Shown here one piece after another: positions 56,070 to 64,000 of a DNA stretch of 64,000 bases. Source of the stretch: JBBROS01 sp963792675 (GTDB lineage: Bacteria; Pseudomonadota; Alphaproteobacteria; Acetobacterales; Acetobacteraceae); assembly GCA_963792675.1 (NCBI GenBank), contig CAWBWT010000003.1, positions 57,982 to 121,981 on the forward strand. The letters are read 5' to 3'. Under the pieces are notes generated by a model. It saw only the letters and a list, made by a program, of their open reading frames with translations. It had not been told where the DNA came from and made no database searches. Numbering within the stretch: position 1 is the first letter of the stretch; every line of letters starts with the position of its first letter. The position numbers were made by a program, and so were the translations under genes.

Positions 56070-56670
56070 CACTCTGCGCCCATAACGCTCAAACCAGACC
56101 GGACGGGCGACCTCGAGCAGCCAAGCCGGTGCGGCGGCGGCCAAATCGTCCAGTGTGGCGCGGAGCGTTTCGCCCACCAGCTCAAGCAGGTGCAGGTCGT
56201 GCACGGCGGCCAGCACGTGGGTGCTATCGGTGCGCTGCTTGCCCCGCGCCTTGACCAGACCGCGTGCTTTGAAGCGCTCCAACATTCTGTCCAGCAACAG
56301 GTGCTCCGCCCCGCCACCAACCAAACGGGCGCGAAAACTCCGTCAGCACGCTAAAGTGGAAGCCAGAATCGGTCAGATCGAGACCGAGCGCATACTTCCA
56401 GTCAATGCGGGCACGCACGGCGTCAGCCGCCTGCCGATCGCTCAGCTGCTTCAGGAACTGAAACACTGTAACCAGCGCCAGGCGCCAGGGCGCAAGACCG
56501 GGCCGGCCGCGGGTGGGGTAGAATGCGCGGAAGTCCTCATCCTCGAACAGGGCGCTGAATTCGTCGCGCAAACGCGTGACCACCGTGCGCTTGGGAAACG
56601 CCGCCCGGGCCACGCGCACGGTCTCGGCAGGAACATCGCCAATCGGCTCAGGTTGTAGGCTTATCAACCA
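56070..56670 (-). pseudogene. IS1182-family transposase, truncated and frameshifted
   Basis: The N-terminal part (LQPEPIGDVPAETVRVARAA, FYPTRGRPGLAPWRLALVTV, DAVRARIDWKYALGLDLTDS) is in one frame. Near 56340 the frame shifts and GGAEHLLLDRMLERFKARG, RQRTDST-type KQRTDSTHVLAAVHDL and WFERYGRRV follow. There it is cut and fused to the IS30 scrap. More than half of the transposase is missing. Confidence 0.78.
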
Positions 56671-56821
56671 TTTCCAAGCCGATTCTAATTTCGCTTCTGA
56701 ACTCGCCGACAATATCTTAGGTGATGTCGGCGCCCTCCGCTGGCCTTCCATCGGCTACGCCGCTGGAGGTCGAAAGCTCTTCGTCATCGCAGCAGCGAAT
56801 CAACTCCGGACCGCTTTGTAG

Positions 56822-56943
56822 GCGTGATCGTCGCCCTGACCTATGTGGCGGCGATCGATGACCGAGGCGGGCTTCGATGGTCCAAGGCTGTTGGCGCCCA
56901 TTTCGGCCTGACACCAACGAAGTATCAGTCCGGCGCCCTCGAG
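56822..56943 (+). pseudogene. IS110-family transposase C-terminal scrap
   Basis: On the plus strand, VIVALTYVAAIDDRGGLRWS and KAVGAHFGLTPTKYQSGALE match the transposase_20 domain of IS110 elements (AFVGLTPxxYQSGE type). Only about 40 codons survive; the adjacent sequence is from another element on the opposite strand. Confidence 0.72.
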
Positions 56944-57072
56944 TGCCGCCTCGGCCTTGGCGCGCCACTGCTCGAGCTTGTAGATCGGCACGGCCACCTC
57001 GCGCGAGAGCAGTTCCGCGGCCTCGCCCCGCAGCAGCCGCAGCACCACCTCGCGCTTGCGTCCCGCGCTCCA
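56919..57072 (-). pseudogene. Transposase OrfA-like helix-turn-helix fragment
   Basis: RWSAGRKREVVLRLLRGEAA and SREVAVPIYKLEQWRAKAEA form a helix-turn-helix leader seen in OrfA-type transposase proteins. The following sequence is the antisense of the IS110 piece, so the gene is cut there. The exact family is uncertain. Confidence 0.6.
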
Positions 57073-57396
57073 GCGTTGCCCCGGCGCCAGTGGACCAGGT
57101 CGGCTGGCGCCGGCGGCGTGCCGCCCTGACCACAGGCCCGTCAACCGCAGCAGCAGTTCGTCCAATCGCGGTCATGGTCGACGTCATCATGGCGGGCACC
57201 TCGGACAAAGGGTGTCCAAGAAAGCCGGGGGCAGCTCAGTGGCGAAATTTGTCATTGTAACAACGTCTCCTTTTTGGTATCCTTACATTTGAAAGAAGAA
57301 CTTCTTTAGCTGGAGTAAATCAAATAACCTGTCGCAGACAAACTTGCCTGATGTGAAATGTACTATTGAAGGGCGAAAATATTAAGATGCCGACTG
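57073..57396. other. AT-richer junction between the IS remnants and glycan island
   Basis: About 320 bp that changes from GC-rich IS scrap to AT-rich sequence (57240-57390, with runs such as CCTTTTTGGTATCC and TAAATCAAATAACC). It likely contains the promoter of the glycosyltransferase gene. It marks the left border of a compositionally distinct segment. Confidence 0.5.
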
Positions 57397-58533
57397 GTGC
57401 ATTTGTCTCCGGTGTTATTAGTGGATAATTCCTTTCCGCTTGTGTCAGTCATTATTCCGGTTTATAATGGCGAACGTTACTTGGCGGCGACACTAAAATC
57501 GGCGATATCGCAAACCTACAAGCGGCTAGAGATCGTCGTTGTAAATGACGGATCCACAGATCGAACGGTAGGCTTGGTTCGGGAATTCATGCGCCGTGAC
57601 GCTCGAGTGCGATTGCTCTGTCAACAGAAACAAGGTGTCGCGCATGCACGCAATGCTGGAATTAGTAGATCAGCCGGCGAATTCATCGCGCCGCTCGATG
57701 CCGATGACCTCTGGTTGACGCACAAGATCGCATGTCAGGTCGAGGCAATACAAACTGCCCCGGATGTTGGATGCATCATGACGCTTTGCTGCGGTATTGA
57801 TGTCGAAGGGAAGGTTATTTGGTATCCACGGGCGCGCGAAGGGTACGAGGGATTCGCGCTGCCAGCATTGATCCTTGAAAATCCATCGGGTTGCGCGAGT
57901 TCGCCGTTGTTCCGACGGAGGAGCGTGGAGGAGGTTGGAGGTTATGACGCCAGCTTGGCAGCCCGAGGAGCACAAGGGTGCGAGGATCTCAAGCTACTGC
58001 TCGCGGTAGCTGAGCGTTACCACGTGGCGCTACTAAATGAACCTTTGACTGGATACCGGCAAGTGCCCGGCGGCATGTCGTCTTCTCGTTGGACGATGCT
58101 AAAATCCTTCGATCTCGTATTGAATGATTTGCGCGAACACCAGACTGAGTTGCCGAATACCTTCTTTCGGTGGGGGCGATGCGGCATTTGTGTGTGGCTC
58201 GCTGCGAAAGCGGCAACGGAGCGGGCCGGCTTCGATCTTGTCCGTTTCACGGGGCTCGCATTCACCAGTGATGGACGCATGGCGTTTTATCTCCTAAGCC
58301 GTCTTGCGCTCCGGATGATCGGGCGCCTAGCGATGACATCGCTACTTCTTCCGGCGGTCCGTGAACCATTTGCTGATGACCATTATTCATCTCGCAAGCT
58401 GAGCAGAACTGGAATTGTTGCCCGTCTTGCAACTCACCATCGGCGCCGTGCTTTGCAGGCCTACCTCGCGAGCCGTGAACCGAGGCTTCTCTGCGTCTCT
58501 GGCGACGAACTCAGCAAACCGCCAGTTGCGTAG
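57397..58533 (+). CDS. Family 2 glycosyltransferase
   Basis: A 378-aa GT-A fold enzyme: PLVSVIIPVYNGERYLAATL, VVVNDGSTDRTVGLVREF, GVAHARNAGISRSAGEF and the nucleotide-sugar metal motif LDADDLW. The acceptor side has GGYDASLAARGAQGCEDLKL with the catalytic ED. No strong TM segments, so cytoplasmic or peripheral. The start is GTG 57397 or GTG 57421; neither has a strong ribosome site. First gene of a surface-polysaccharide group with lower GC than the rest. Confidence 0.85.
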   Translation: MHLSPVLLVDNSFPLVSVIIPVYNGERYLAATLKSAISQTYKRLEIVVVNDGSTDRTVGLVREFMRRDARVRLLCQQKQGVAHARNAGISRSAGEFIAPLDADDLWLTHKIACQVEAIQTAPDVGCIMTLCCGIDVEGKVIWYPRAREGYEGFALPALILENPSGCASSPLFRRRSVEEVGGYDASLAARGAQGCEDLKLLLAVAERYHVALLNEPLTGYRQVPGGMSSSRWTMLKSFDLVLNDLREHQTELPNTFFRWGRCGICVWLAAKAATERAGFDLVRFTGLAFTSDGRMAFYLLSRLALRMIGRLAMTSLLLPAVREPFADDHYSSRKLSRTGIVARLATHHRRRALQAYLASREPRLLCVSGDELSKPPVA

Positions 58534-58552
58534 GCGCGGCAGGTCGGGTTTG

Positions 58553-59608
58553 GTGGCGATACTCGTGCAAACGAAGACAAGTCACTATAGCGCAACTAGA
58601 TCGGGCGTCTGCCACCATCCGGTCGAACGATCGATTTTGCGTCGCGCCACAAGGCGATTGCTGAACCGCAATAGGCCTTGCATTCTGATGTATCATCGAG
58701 TAGCGGTCTTGTCGTACGACCCCTGGGGTCTTGCGGTGTCTCCTAACAACTTCGCCTCGCAGGTTCGACGAATGTCTCGCACGAATGTTGTTCTTTCAAT
58801 GCGAGATTTCGTAACTTATTATGCGGAAGGAAGGCTGCCGGCCAAAGCCGTGGCTATTACATTTGACGATGGTTATGTTGACAATCTTACCGAAGCGGTG
58901 CCGATCCTACAGGCTTTCCGTGCACCCGCGACTCTCTTTCTTGCGACTGGTCCGATGACCGGCGGCCGCTCCTATTGGTGGGACGAGCTGGCGAGCATCG
59001 TGTTTGATCCGGCACCACTACAGGGACAGGTCATGATCGGTCAGCGCCAAGAGCAGTTGACGCTCGGACGCGCTGAAGCAGCCGACGCAGAGCTAAGGAG
59101 ATGGCGGGCCTGGAACCCGCCGCAATCGGCGCGGCAGGCGCTCTATTATCAGCTTTGGAAGGAACTACGAGTGTTGCCTCCGGCCACGGTCAATGCCGCG
59201 ATTACTGAGTTGCGCGAACTTCGCGGTGAAGTTCAGACCGCCTCGGGCCGGCCGATGTCAGCGCCCGAGGTCAAGCGGCTTGCCTCGGATGCAACGTTCT
59301 CGCTTGCTGGGCATACCGTCGACCACGCCGATTTGCCCAGCATGCCAGACGAAGAAGTCAGCCGACAGATATTGCAAGGCCGACAGCAAATCGCCGGGTT
59401 GGTCGGCGAGAACGTCGTCGGTTTCGCATACCCTTATGGGCGTTTTACCGAGAAAACTCGGCATTTGGTCAGAGAAGCCGGGTTCGAATGGGCCTGCACG
59501 ACCGAAGCCGGCTACGTGAGCCAGGCTTGCGACAGGTTTGCGCTGCCCCGCCTGACCGCGGTCGACCGGCCGGATATTGGCTGGACCCGTGATGCTCCTT
59601 GCGGGTGA
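58553..59608 (+). CDS. Polysaccharide deacetylase (NodB/CE4) family protein
   Basis: About 351 aa: ILMYHRVAVLSYDPWGLAVS opens the domain, AVAITFDDGYVDNLTEAVPI gives the TFDDG metal/catalytic Asp pair, LAGHTVDHADLPSMPDEEVS the SxxxH-like metal region (GHTVDH) and GFAYPYGRF a conserved strand. It lies among glycosyltransferase/exporter genes, so it probably removes N-acetyl groups from a surface glycan or its precursor. The start is uncertain: GTG 58553 begins 17 nt after the GT2 stop, and an open frame continues back into that gene. Confidence 0.82.
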   Translation: MAILVQTKTSHYSATRSGVCHHPVERSILRRATRRLLNRNRPCILMYHRVAVLSYDPWGLAVSPNNFASQVRRMSRTNVVLSMRDFVTYYAEGRLPAKAVAITFDDGYVDNLTEAVPILQAFRAPATLFLATGPMTGGRSYWWDELASIVFDPAPLQGQVMIGQRQEQLTLGRAEAADAELRRWRAWNPPQSARQALYYQLWKELRVLPPATVNAAITELRELRGEVQTASGRPMSAPEVKRLASDATFSLAGHTVDHADLPSMPDEEVSRQILQGRQQIAGLVGENVVGFAYPYGRFTEKTRHLVREAGFEWACTTEAGYVSQACDRFALPRLTAVDRPDIGWTRDAPCG

Positions 59609-59613
59609 CTGAT

Positions 59614-61476
59614 ATGGTTAATAGCGAGCGCAACACCGCTCGCCAGCGCGAGCCGTTCTCTACCAGGGTATTCCGTCTGGGCTCCGCCCAGCGTCCCGCC
59701 GCACTGCGCGCGATCGAACGGCGATGCGCTCGTTTCGTTCCGATCGCCGTCCTGCTAGGCCTTCTCATGAGCGTATTTGAAGGGATTGGCATTGGCATGC
59801 TGCTGCCGCTGCTGGGCCAGATCTCGGAAACCACCGACCCCGAGCTACCGACCATCGCTCTCAAGCTGCGGCATTTTGCAGCGGAGGTAACGCCGAGGTA
59901 TCCGATCCTGCCGCTGCTTGGCATCGTACTCGTCTTCGGTACTGTTCAAAGCGGTCACCCAAATAGCCAATGCAATGATGATCTCGGCAATCGAGGGAAG
60001 GGCAGGAGACGATATCCGTCGAGCTCTGGCGCAGAAGATGCTCACGTTGGATTACAGCTTCTTTCTTAGCGAAGATCCGGCCCGGTTCGTCACCATCATC
60101 GACACCGAATTATGGAAAGTTACGGAAGCAGTGCGGGTCGTCCTTGTGGGCTACGCGGCCAAGGCGGCGATCGTTCTGTTCGCTTTCATGCTCGTCGCCA
60201 CCCAATGGCGCCTGGCGCTCTTGTTGGCGGCCGGGGTCGGGCTGAGCCGCGTCGTGCACCACTATACACATCGGAGGCTGAGGAGCCTGAGCAAGGCCGT
60301 CACGGACTCCAACCGGATACTCGGCGAGCACATGATCCATGCTGTCCGTGCCACCCGCGTGATCCGCGTTTTCGGACAGGACCGGCGCGAAGCGGCCACG
60401 TTTTCCGCCATGTCCGACGACGTTCGGCGAGCAATGTTCGCGTCTGATCGCATGTCGGCCCAGTCAGGCCCCGTTATCGAGATCATTCTCGCTACGTCCG
60501 TCCTCGCCATTCTTTTCGCCTCAAGCCAGCTCGGCATTGGGGTGCCTTACGCGGCGACATTCCTCGGTACTGCTTTACCGTGCCCAAATTCCCGTGCTGA
60601 GCGCCAGCAACGCATCCCATCGCCTAGCGGCGCTGCACGGTGCGATCGCTGAGGTTGAGTGGTTGCTGGCCGTCGAGCCCGACGTCGAAGTCAGTGCTGC
60701 ACCGGCCGGGTTGCCGCCTGCTGACGTGGCTGACCGCTCGATCCACTTCGATCGCGTATGCTTCGATTATCCAGGCAATCAGGAGCGCGGCACGCCTGCT
60801 CTGCACCACGTTGAGGTCGTCCTCCCACCTCGGACAATCATCGCGCTGATTGGTCCGTCCGGTTCCGGCAAGTCGACGATGATCAACCTGGTCTGCCGAC
60901 TGGTCGAGCCCTCCAATGGAATGATCAGGGTCGGCGACGACGATTTGCGCAACATCGACCCAGATCAGTGGCGAAACCTGGTCGGTTTGGCTGGACAGGA
61001 CACCGATCTCGTCACCGGGACGGTCGAGCAGAACATCGTGTACGGCCTTCCCGAGGCCGACCCTGCGCAGGTACAAGCCGCGGCTCAACTCGCCGGTGCC
61101 GATGAGTTCATCAGCCGTTTACCCCAGGGCTACGCCACTCCGCTTGGCGCGATCGGTTTCGGATTGTCGGGCGGTCAGCGGCAGCGGATTGGGGTCGCAC
61201 GGGCAATCTTACGCCGCCCGGAGATTTCTGATCCTGGATGAGGCCACTAGCGCCGTAGACTATGAATTAGAGAGGATAATAATGCAGCGCATTGTCAAGC
61301 AGCATCCGTTTGGACGTGCAATTGTCGTCAGTCACGACCCTAGAACCCTGGCTCATTGCGAGTTCGGCATCGTCCTGTCTGCCGGTAGGGTGGTCGAAGC
61401 GGGACCGATCGTACAACTGCGCTGGTACCGGGACACCTTTCCGGCGGACGTTGGACACGACGTGCTCGGCAATTGA
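59614..61476 (+). pseudogene. ABC exporter (MsbA/lipid-flippase type), three frameshifts
   Basis: An ABC transporter with fused TM and ATPase domains. The first frame covers AVLLGLLMSVFEGIGIGMLL to about 59940. The second covers VRVVLVGYAAKAAIVLFAFM and RVIRVFGQDRREAATFSAMS to about 60590. The third holds IIALIGPSGSGKSTMINLVC (Walker A) and GFGLSGGQRQRIGVARAILR (signature) to about 61225. The last holds FLILDEATSAVDYELERIIM (Walker B) and IVVSHDPRTLAHCEFG (H-loop). Every conserved part exists in order, about 620 aa in total, but three single-base lesions split it. Confidence 0.82.
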
Positions 61477-61480
61477 ACCC

Positions 61481-62293
61481 ATGCGACTTGCACGCACCCT
61501 GAAGTCCTTCATCCGACGCCGGGTAGGCCTTGGGCCGTTCCGGACGGCCGACCCGGTGAGCGCGGATTTCGGTTACGGAAGAGGGCTGCCAATCGACCGC
61601 GTTTACATCGAGTGGTTCTTGGAAGAGTTCAGGGAAGTCATTCGAGGCACAACTCTTGAGGTTGGGGACGATAGCTACACTGCTCGGTTTGGGGGACAGA
61701 CGACGTTGCAGCGCGAAGTGATTCACGTCGATCAGGCGGACACTCTGGCAACCTATCACGGCGACATGGCGCAGCCGGGTGTCTTGCCTCGAGACCGCTT
61801 CGACTGTGCCGTGATCACACAGACGCTGCACCTTATTTACGACATGCCGCGTGTCGTGCGGCACCTTCGGCAATCGCTTGTGCCGGGGGGAACCTTGCTG
61901 CTGACCGTTCCAGGGATTTCACCGATTGCCGCCGATCGATGGGGCGAGACCTGGTACTGGTCGCTAACGTCATTTTCACTCGCACGCTTGCTCGGCGATG
62001 AGTTCGGATCCGACAACGTTCGCGTGCGCTCCTACGGTAACGCATATGCTGCCACTGCTTTCCTGCAGGGCTTCGCCGCAGCCGACGTGCGGAGCCGCTT
62101 GCTTCGGCATCACGACCCGAGATTTCCGGTTATTGTCGCCGCAAGCGCGAGACGAGTGCCGACCGTACGACACTGGGAAGATGAACTCGCGAAATGTGAC
62201 ATAGCGGCAGGGTGCGAACGTGCCTCGCGGGAAGACCTGCGTGAGCGCATCGACAAAGCGATGTCCCCGACGGGCTTGCATCAGCGAATCTGA
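61481..62293 (+). CDS. SAM-dependent methyltransferase of the glycan cluster
   Basis: A 270-aa class I methyltransferase type: GYGRGLPIDRVYIEWFLEEF, TTLEVGDDSYTARFGGQTTL (a variant of motif I, in which GxGxG is reduced to EVGDDSY), then RFDCAVITQTLHLIYDMPRV and LVPGGTLLLTVPGISPI. Such enzymes, found with glycosyltransferases, often methylate sugars. ATG 61481 begins 4 nt after the exporter stop, so it is in the same operon. SAM binding is likely but the motif is atypical. Confidence 0.8.
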   Translation: MRLARTLKSFIRRRVGLGPFRTADPVSADFGYGRGLPIDRVYIEWFLEEFREVIRGTTLEVGDDSYTARFGGQTTLQREVIHVDQADTLATYHGDMAQPGVLPRDRFDCAVITQTLHLIYDMPRVVRHLRQSLVPGGTLLLTVPGISPIAADRWGETWYWSLTSFSLARLLGDEFGSDNVRVRSYGNAYAATAFLQGFAAADVRSRLLRHHDPRFPVIVAASARRVPTVRHWEDELAKCDIAAGCERASREDLRERIDKAMSPTGLHQRI

Positions 62294-62436
62294 ACAGGAC
62301 TCTCGAATAGTATTTGGTCATGAACGAACGACCAGTTCGGGCAGCTGCCCGATGTAGAGGCGTCCTGATCAGCTAAACGCTCATGCCGACAGATCACGGC
62401 GCGGCTGGTCGCAATCATGCGGATTGCGTTGGTGCT
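62294..62436. other. Short gap between the convergent methyltransferase and GT2 remnant
   Basis: No gene. The minus-strand GT2 reading continues in frame here beyond its stop (see the GT2 pseudogene). Confidence 0.4.
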
Positions 62437-63112
62437 CTAACCTTGGTCATGCCGCCGATACTCGGCAGCCACGCTGTTGTAAGCGGCGATCGAATGGACA
62501 CGAGCAAGCCGAAGATACACGTCGAAGTCTTCGCAACTCCTAAGAGTAAAATCAAATCCGCCAGATGCACGCAGCAAGCTGGTGTTGTATAATACAGTTC
62601 CGTGCATGGCGATGTAGTTGCCACGGAGGAGATCGAGAAAGGGCGTTTCCGTTGGCCTGGCCGAGTGACTGCTCAGGACCCGGCGATTGCGATCCACCAT
62701 GACATAGCCACCGTGAACAAAGGCAAGGCCGGAACGGGTAGCCATACATCGTTGGCCTCGGCCAGCGCCGAGGGATGAAGAACGTCGTCAGCATCAAGGA
62801 ACAAGATGAATCCGCTTCGGTCGCAGCGAGCGCCATATTGCGCGCCGCGCTCAGGCCGGCGTTCGGCTGGTAGCAATATCGGACCTGCAAGTGGGCGCGT
62901 GCGACCTCTGCGGTCATGTCATTTGATCCATCATCGACAAGAATGATCTCGTCGGCCGGCCGAGTTTGGCGAAGGACGGACTGAATGGCCTCGCCGACGA
63001 AATGTCCCTGATTGTAGCAGGCGATCGCGACGCAAATACGCTCCATCGGGATCATGCTGGGGTGGGCGGTACTTCGGTCACGACTTATCGATCTGGAGCT
63101 TACATGGATCAT
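62437..63112 (-). pseudogene. Family 2 glycosyltransferase, two frameshifts and a probable nonsense stop
   Basis: The first frame has ICVAIACYNQGHFVGEAIQS, EIILVDDGSNDMTAEVARAH and GLSAARNMALAATEAD. A frame change near 62815 leads to GFILFLDADDVLHPSALAEA (the DxD motif), and another near 62740 to GLAFVHGGYVMVDRNRRVLS and GGFDFTLRSCEDFDVYLRLA. The frame ends EYRRHDQG then TAG (62437-62439), where relatives read on (HDQNxS). The same frame continues STNAIRMIATSRAV past the stop, so the stop is probably a mutated Leu codon. Confidence 0.75.
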
Positions 63113-63648
63113 ACTCTCGTTCCTTAAACATTCACTCCCAGTTGAAGCGTTGGCCTATTCGCACGGGGAGGAGCGACGCTTGGTGGCCGTGATTTGACGG
63201 TCTCTGGGGGTTTGTCGGTTGCACAGACCAGCAACTTACCGAGACTGGATTCAAATTGCCTTCCAGACGCGCCCCTCCAACGGGCGATGGTGGACTTCAT
63301 GCATGGCGCGGCAACTCTTTATCCGTCGCCAGTCTTTTCGAACAGCGGCAGGTGCTTGTTGAGGGCGAGGGACAGGCTCTCGCTGAGGCGATCAATGAAC
63401 CGCTCGTCCGGAGGGATTGAGCACGGTCCGATGGACGAGGTGATCTCGCTGAGTGTCCGGAACCGAAGTGCAGTGATTCCTTCAAGTCGCGGGACAGATT
63501 GAGACGCCTCGTCCTCCTGACCCCATCCTGCGGCGGCCATGCGCCGACCGCGAAGAGAAGCGAGTAACCCACGGGCGCGACAACGAGGACCGACGAAGAG
63601 CTTGCCGCCGGTGTGGCCCAAGGCAGAAGGGCAGCCGTAGGGGGGGGC
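63113..63648. other. Unrecognised region at the right end of the glycan island
   Basis: 536 bp. A minus-strand frame (about 63319-63783) reads LRFRTLSEITSSIGPCSIPP and ERFIDRLSESLSLALNKHLP, which looks protein-like but matches no family that I know. It may be the remnant of a mobile or glycan gene. A GGGGGGG run is at about 63641-63647. No other gene is visible. Confidence 0.45.
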
Positions 63649-63903
63649 ATGGACAACACTGACCCACCGCAATGCGTCAACCGAAACGGAGAACAGCAGC
63701 GACTGCTGCGAGGCTGCAAACCGACGGGTGAGCACGCACTGAGCAACGCCGAACGCCAAGCCCGCTATCGCGCCCGCCAACACGCGGAGACGACCACGGC
63801 CGTCACCCGCCTGCGCCGCCTGACCGATCGGCGTAGCCGTCCCCAGTGGTTGCGCGACGCAGTCGACATGCTGCTTGCTTTACAGGCTGACTATGCCGAC
63901 TGA
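63649..63903 (+). CDS. Small conserved ORF of the type often seen beside insertion sequences, stop at a conserved Trp
   Basis: 84 aa in an IS-associated pattern: LSNAERQARYRARQHAET, then RRLTDRRSRPQWLRDAVDML and LALQADYAD. Relatives continue YAxWLEALP; here TGA (63901-63903) stands where Trp would be, and the same frame reads on LEAIPDSQSTDRANKRQNQL beyond it. So the protein is probably truncated by a TGG to TGA change. Function of this family is unknown; it is basic and could bind nucleic acid. Confidence 0.55.
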   Translation: MDNTDPPQCVNRNGEQQRLLRGCKPTGEHALSNAERQARYRARQHAETTTAVTRLRRLTDRRSRPQWLRDAVDMLLALQADYAD

Positions 63904-64000
63904 CTTGAAGCAATCCCAGACAGCCAATCGACCGACAGAGCCAATAAGAGACAAAACCAGCTTGACCCCAACAACCCCAATCAGAGAAGGACACTTAGTT

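Noticed and set aside
59470..59500. GGGTTCGAAT sequence resembling a tRNA T-loop
   Set aside because: It lies inside the deacetylase coding sequence and no cloverleaf can be drawn around it.

Overview
The window is high-GC bacterial DNA with densely packed genes. It holds a selenocysteine formate dehydrogenase, a quinoprotein alcohol dehydrogenase, tripartite alkyl-sugar/polyol genes and many short-chain dehydrogenases. This suggests an alphaproteobacterium, most plausibly Rhodospirillales/Acetobacteraceae; that placement is inference from gene content, because no rRNA or tRNA gene was found.

Layout. (1) 1-8166: selA/selB on the minus strand, divergent from a formate dehydrogenase operon. 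Its alpha subunit reads through an in-frame TGA as selenocysteine; two small unknown proteins, a four-cluster Fe-S subunit (with a 1-nt frameshift) and an NrfD-like membrane subunit follow. (2) 8227-14921: a CHASE3/PAS hybrid histidine kinase with two receiver domains, an SDR, a ccdAB toxin-antitoxin pair under a perfect inverted repeat, tag DNA glycosylase, and an amino-acid-type ABC importer (permease and binding protein, no ATPase). (3) 14926-25700: a flavin monooxygenase (LLM family), leuCD, a short chlorite-dismutase-like protein, an SDR plus DUF417 protein beside a 993-aa winged-helix/ATPase regulator, and a MocR-type regulator. (4) 25655-35400: AraC regulator, chloroperoxidase-like hydrolase, DUF983, exported metallo-beta-lactamase-fold enzyme, a wrecked chemotaxis receptor, HdeD, a truncated Hsp20 and a second histidine kinase. 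(5) 35479-43451: a minus-strand polyol operon (binding protein, ABC ATPase, permease, EltD-like zinc dehydrogenase, FGGY kinase, xylulose-reductase-like SDR) with its AraC regulator. Almost every gene in it carries frameshifts or a stop, while the genes at its two ends are intact. (6) 43816-54681: GntR regulator, PhyH dioxygenase and SAF-domain dehydrogenase; then a PQQ alcohol dehydrogenase with the lanthanide-type Asp signature, its cytochrome c and an unknown secreted protein; then an exported amidohydrolase, a DUF6880 protein and an exported carboxylesterase. (7) 54960-57230: an insertion-sequence graveyard containing pieces of IS630, IS3, IS30, IS1182, IS110 and another transposase. (8) 57397-64000: a lower-GC surface-glycan island (GT2, polysaccharide deacetylase, broken ABC exporter, methyltransferase, broken GT2), ending in an unrecognised stretch and an IS-associated small ORF.

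How it works together. Formate oxidation (FDH plus SelA/SelB) and quinoprotein alcohol oxidation both feed electrons to the respiratory chain from C1/short-chain substrates. The polyol operon would have converted a tetritol or pentitol to a phosphorylated ketose, but looks inactivated. The glycan island sits next to the IS scrap and has different base composition, which fits acquisition by transfer followed by decay.

Caution. Single-base indels occur in many genes. Some may be assembly errors (several lie in short homopolymers), so each broken gene should be confirmed against reads.
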